Assembly: GCA_033764095.1 (NCBI GenBank)
Contig: JANRJF010000154.1
Coordinates: 1 to 25,893 of the forward strand
Length of the DNA: 25,893 nucleotides
Source: JBDTMT01 sp033764095
GTDB lineage: Bacteria; Desulfobacterota; Binatia; HRBIN30; CADEER01
Direction: 5' to 3'
Shown here: in pieces, positions 23,797-25,893 of the stretch
Layout: each line of letters opens with the position of its first letter
Position numbering within the stretch: position 1 is the first letter of the stretch
Notes under the pieces: generated by a model
The model's database searches: none
Told to the model about the DNA's origin: nothing
The model's input: only the letters and a program-made list of their open reading frames with translations
Program-made: the position numbers and the translations under genes

Positions 23797-24132
23797 TCAC
23801 CACGACCCGTGCGAGCCGTGGCTGCCGTGCGAGCCGTGGCTGCCGTGCGAGCCGTGGCTGCCGTGCGAGCCATGGCTGCCGTGCGAGCCATGGCTGCCGT
23901 GCGAGCCGTGGCTGCCGTGCGAACCATGGCTGCCGTGCGAACCGTGCGAGGCATGCGACATGTGCTGCGCGAGGAGCATCTTCTCGCTGTTCGGCTCGCT
24001 GCGCAGGGCGTCCGCCGCTTCGGCGGTGTCGAGCGCGGCCACCGGCTTCACCGCCTGACGCGCCTCGTCGCGGCTGAGGAAATCCAGCGGAGTCTTCCGC
24101 AATGAAGGCAGCGTGTTCTTCTTGTCACTCAT
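23797..24132 (-). CDS. Candidate HxsA-like precursor peptide with 16 His-Gly-Ser repeats
   Basis: A 111-residue peptide. Residues 1-56 (MSDKKNTLPSLRKTPLDFLS, then charged sequence with DEARQAVKPVAALDTAEAADAL) look like a soluble leader without a signal peptide. From 57 it reads HMS, HAS, then 16 perfect HGS triplets and a terminal Trp. This His-Xaa-Ser pattern is the definition of HxsA substrates. GAGGGG lies six to seven bases before ATG 24132. It lies between two giant secreted-protein genes and in the same direction as the HxsD/HxsB-like pair, so it is the obvious candidate substrate for the radical SAM genes. It might alternatively be a metal-binding His-rich peptide needing no modification. 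Confidence 0.85.
   Translation of the reverse strand: MSDKKNTLPSLRKTPLDFLSRDEARQAVKPVAALDTAEAADALRSEPNSEKMLLAQHMSHASHGSHGSHGSHGSHGSHGSHGSHGSHGSHGSHGSHGSHGSHGSHGSHGSW
23803..23946 (-). repeat. Tandem 9/18-base repeat encoding (HGS)16
   Basis: Sixteen tandem nine-base units code His-Gly-Ser. In the interior the serine codon alternates between TCG and AGC, giving an 18-base higher-order unit present about seven times. There are no spacers, so it is not a CRISPR array. Such an array is prone to copy-number change by slippage. Confidence 0.9.
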
Positions 24133-24197
24133 GATGTCCCCTCACCAAGGCCAGCGGATGGCTGTGTGGCTTCCGTTCGTTTGCTCTCACGCCGGGC

Positions 24198-25892
24198 TCA
24201 AGGCGTCTTGGCCTTGAGCATGGCGGCGTCGTTCTTCTTGGCGTTGGCAGTGACGAACGCCGAGGTCAGGCACTTGCCGGTGCCGTTGTTGCGGAGCTGC
24301 ACGACGACGCCCGGCGCGCTGAGATCGAACGGCATGGCGAAGTCGGGCAGGTTGGCGCCCTTGCCCTTCACCAGGGCTTTCGACTTGCCGGTCGAGCCGC
24401 TCTTGACGAGCAGCTTGGTGATACCGTCGTTGGCGCCGGTCAGCTCCTTGTACTTGTAGCCCTTGGTGCCGACCGTGCTCCAGCCGCTGCCGCCCGGAAC
24501 CGCGGCCTCGCCGATGAGCGCCGAGGTGGTCCCGGCGTAGAAGCAGAGGGCGTAGTCCGCCGTCGCCGTCGGATCGGCGAAGTCGGCGAGGGTGGTCGCA
24601 CCGCCCTTGGTCCACTTCCAGACCAGCTTGTCCTTCGAGTCGTCGGCCTTGTTCTTGATGATCAGCTTGGTCTTGCCGGCCGTCACGCAGGCCGGTGCGG
24701 CCGCGCTCGGGCAGTTGCCGAGGAAGCACAGCTGCGTGCCCTCGTCGCAGTTCTCACCCATTGCACACGGGTTGGTGCCCGGCGAGCAGGTGCCGCTCTG
24801 GCAGGTCTCGTCGCCGTTGCAGTAGGTGCCGTCGCCGCAGGCAGTGCCATCGGCCTCCAGCGCATCGGCCGGGCAGTCGGCACTCGACCCGGTGCAGGTC
24901 TCGGCCACGTCGCACGAACCGGCGTCGGCGCGGCAGGTGGTGGTATTGGGCAGGAAGCCGTCCGCCGGGCAGGTGTCGCTCGAGCCCGTGCAGTGCTCGA
25001 CCACGTCGCAGATGCCGGCCGAGCCGCGGCAGATCGTCGAGTTCGGCTCCTTGCTGTCGGACGGGCAGGTCCCGTCGGCAACGCCGGGGCAGTTCTCGAC
25101 CGCATCGCACTCGCCGGCCGCTGCGCGGCAGACGGTGATCGCAGACGCATAGACATCGGCCGCGCAGGTTCCGGCGGCGACGCCCGGACAGAACTCGTCC
25201 GGATCGCACGCATCACCCGAGCCCGGATTGCAGACCGTGCTGGCGGGCTGGACGACATCGGGAGGACAGGTCTGACCGTCGACACCGGTGCAGGTCTCGT
25301 CCGGGTCACAGAGGTCGCCCGAACCGGTGCGGCAGACCGTGGTCGGCGGCGCGACGTTGGTCGCGCAGCTTCCCGCCGGCACGCCGGGGCAGAAGTCGTC
25401 GGGGTCGCAGATGTCGCCCGAGCCCACATCGCAGACCGTGGTGTTCGGGGCGACGATATCCGCCGGGCAGGGCTGGTCGGCGACGCCGGTGCAGGTTTCA
25501 TCCGGATCGCAGACATCCCCGGAGCCGGCGCGGCACAGCGTACCGCCGCTGGCGACCGTGTCGGCCGGGCAGGCGGTGGTGCTGCCGTCGCAGACTTCGT
25601 CGGGATCGCAGACGTCGCCCGAGCCGGCATTGCAGATCGTGCCGCTGGGCTGCACGCCGTCGGCCGGGCAGGTCACTGCCGAACCATCGCAGTTCTCGGT
25701 CGCGTCGCAGAGGTCGACCGCGGGACGGCACGGCGTGGTGTTCGGTTCCACCGCATCGCTCGGGCAGCTGGCTCCCGAGCCGGTGCAGGATTCGGCCACG
25801 TCGCATACGCCGGCCGAAGCGCGGCACTCCGTCGAGGACGGTTCAAAGGGATCGGCCGGGCAGGAGGCGGAGGAGCCGTCGAGAACGGACGA
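24198..25892 (-). CDS. Second disintegrin-like repeat protein (5' truncated)
   Basis: The frame is open from the window's right edge to a TGA at 24198-24200; the N-terminus lies outside. At least ten complete repeats of about 32 residues are present, of the same two sub-types as in the gene at 21183-23744 (for example CRASAGVCDVAESC and CRAGSGDVCDPDETC). They are followed by a Cys-rich end (CGDGTYCNGDETC) and the same C-terminal domain, beginning KLIIKNKADDSKDKLVWKW. The two genes are therefore paralogues. It ends 65 bases before the HGS-repeat gene and probably shares its transcript. Disulfide-rich extracellular function is inferred. The GTG at 25799 is an internal codon, not the start. Confidence 0.85.
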   Translation of the reverse strand, partial: SSVLDGSSASCPADPFEPSSTECRASAGVCDVAESCTGSGASCPSDAVEPNTTPCRPAVDLCDATENCDGSAVTCPADGVQPSGTICNAGSGDVCDPDEVCDGSTTACPADTVASGGTLCRAGSGDVCDPDETCTGVADQPCPADIVAPNTTVCDVGSGDICDPDDFCPGVPAGSCATNVAPPTTVCRTGSGDLCDPDETCTGVDGQTCPPDVVQPASTVCNPGSGDACDPDEFCPGVAAGTCAADVYASAITVCRAAAGECDAVENCPGVADGTCPSDSKEPNSTICRGSAGICDVVEHCTGSSDTCPADGFLPNTTTCRADAGSCDVAETCTGSSADCPADALEADGTACGDGTYCNGDETCQSGTCSPGTNPCAMGENCDEGTQLCFLGNCPSAAAPACVTAGKTKLIIKNKADDSKDKLVWKWTKGGATTLADFADPTATADYALCFYAGTTSALIGEAAVPGGSGWSTVGTKGYKYKELTGANDGITKLLVKSGSTGKSKALVKGKGANLPDFAMPFDLSAPGVVVQLRNNGTGKCLTSAFVTANAKKNDAAMLKAKTP

Positions 25893-25893
25893 C

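Noticed and set aside
23803..23946. CRISPR-like short repeats
   Set aside because: Units are contiguous, without spacers, and keep the codon phase of HGS.

Overview
The window is about 70% GC and almost entirely coding, with strong G/C third-position bias. Gene style suggests an uncultured soil or sediment bacterium of the former Deltaproteobacteria, possibly Candidatus Binatia/Binatota or Myxococcota. The main clue is two huge secreted Cys-rich proteins with a common C-terminal domain that I associate with such genomes; there is no rRNA or other marker, so this is inference.

The locus looks like a greatly expanded His-Xaa-Ser (HXS) type peptide-modification system. The left 18.4 kb runs mostly on the plus strand: a truncated upstream gene tail, radical SAM (rSAM) genes at 307-2205, 2223-3260, 3264-5576 (a B12-binding-like domain plus two rSAM domains) and 5703-6662, then an HxsD-like gene (6722), a mini-HxsD-like gene (7168), a clear HxsB homologue (7406-8956) and an HExxH-type peptide-modification protein (9135-10430). 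A minus-strand aldo/keto reductase (10521-11456) interrupts this, followed by an rSAM with an extra C-terminal domain (11591), a multi-pass membrane protein (13309), a strikingly His-rich protein (15090), another rSAM (15625) and an rSAM-methyltransferase fusion (16715-18427). That makes eight rSAM genes carrying nine intact CX3CX2C domains.

The right 7.5 kb runs on the minus strand, convergent with the first part. In transcription order it holds the 3' part of a giant secreted protein with disintegrin-like Cys repeats, a 111-residue candidate precursor ending in 16 His-Gly-Ser triplets (HxsA-like), a second giant disintegrin-like secreted protein, a Tat-signal protein, a second HxsD-like protein, and a second HxsB homologue that has lost all three cluster-binding cysteines.

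Working model (inference): the HGS-repeat peptide is the substrate, HxsD/HxsB-type pairs and the other rSAMs, the HExxH protein and the methyltransferase fusion modify it, and the secreted proteins share its export or surface role. Intergenic gaps on the plus strand are filled by long inverted-repeat elements of several unrelated families.
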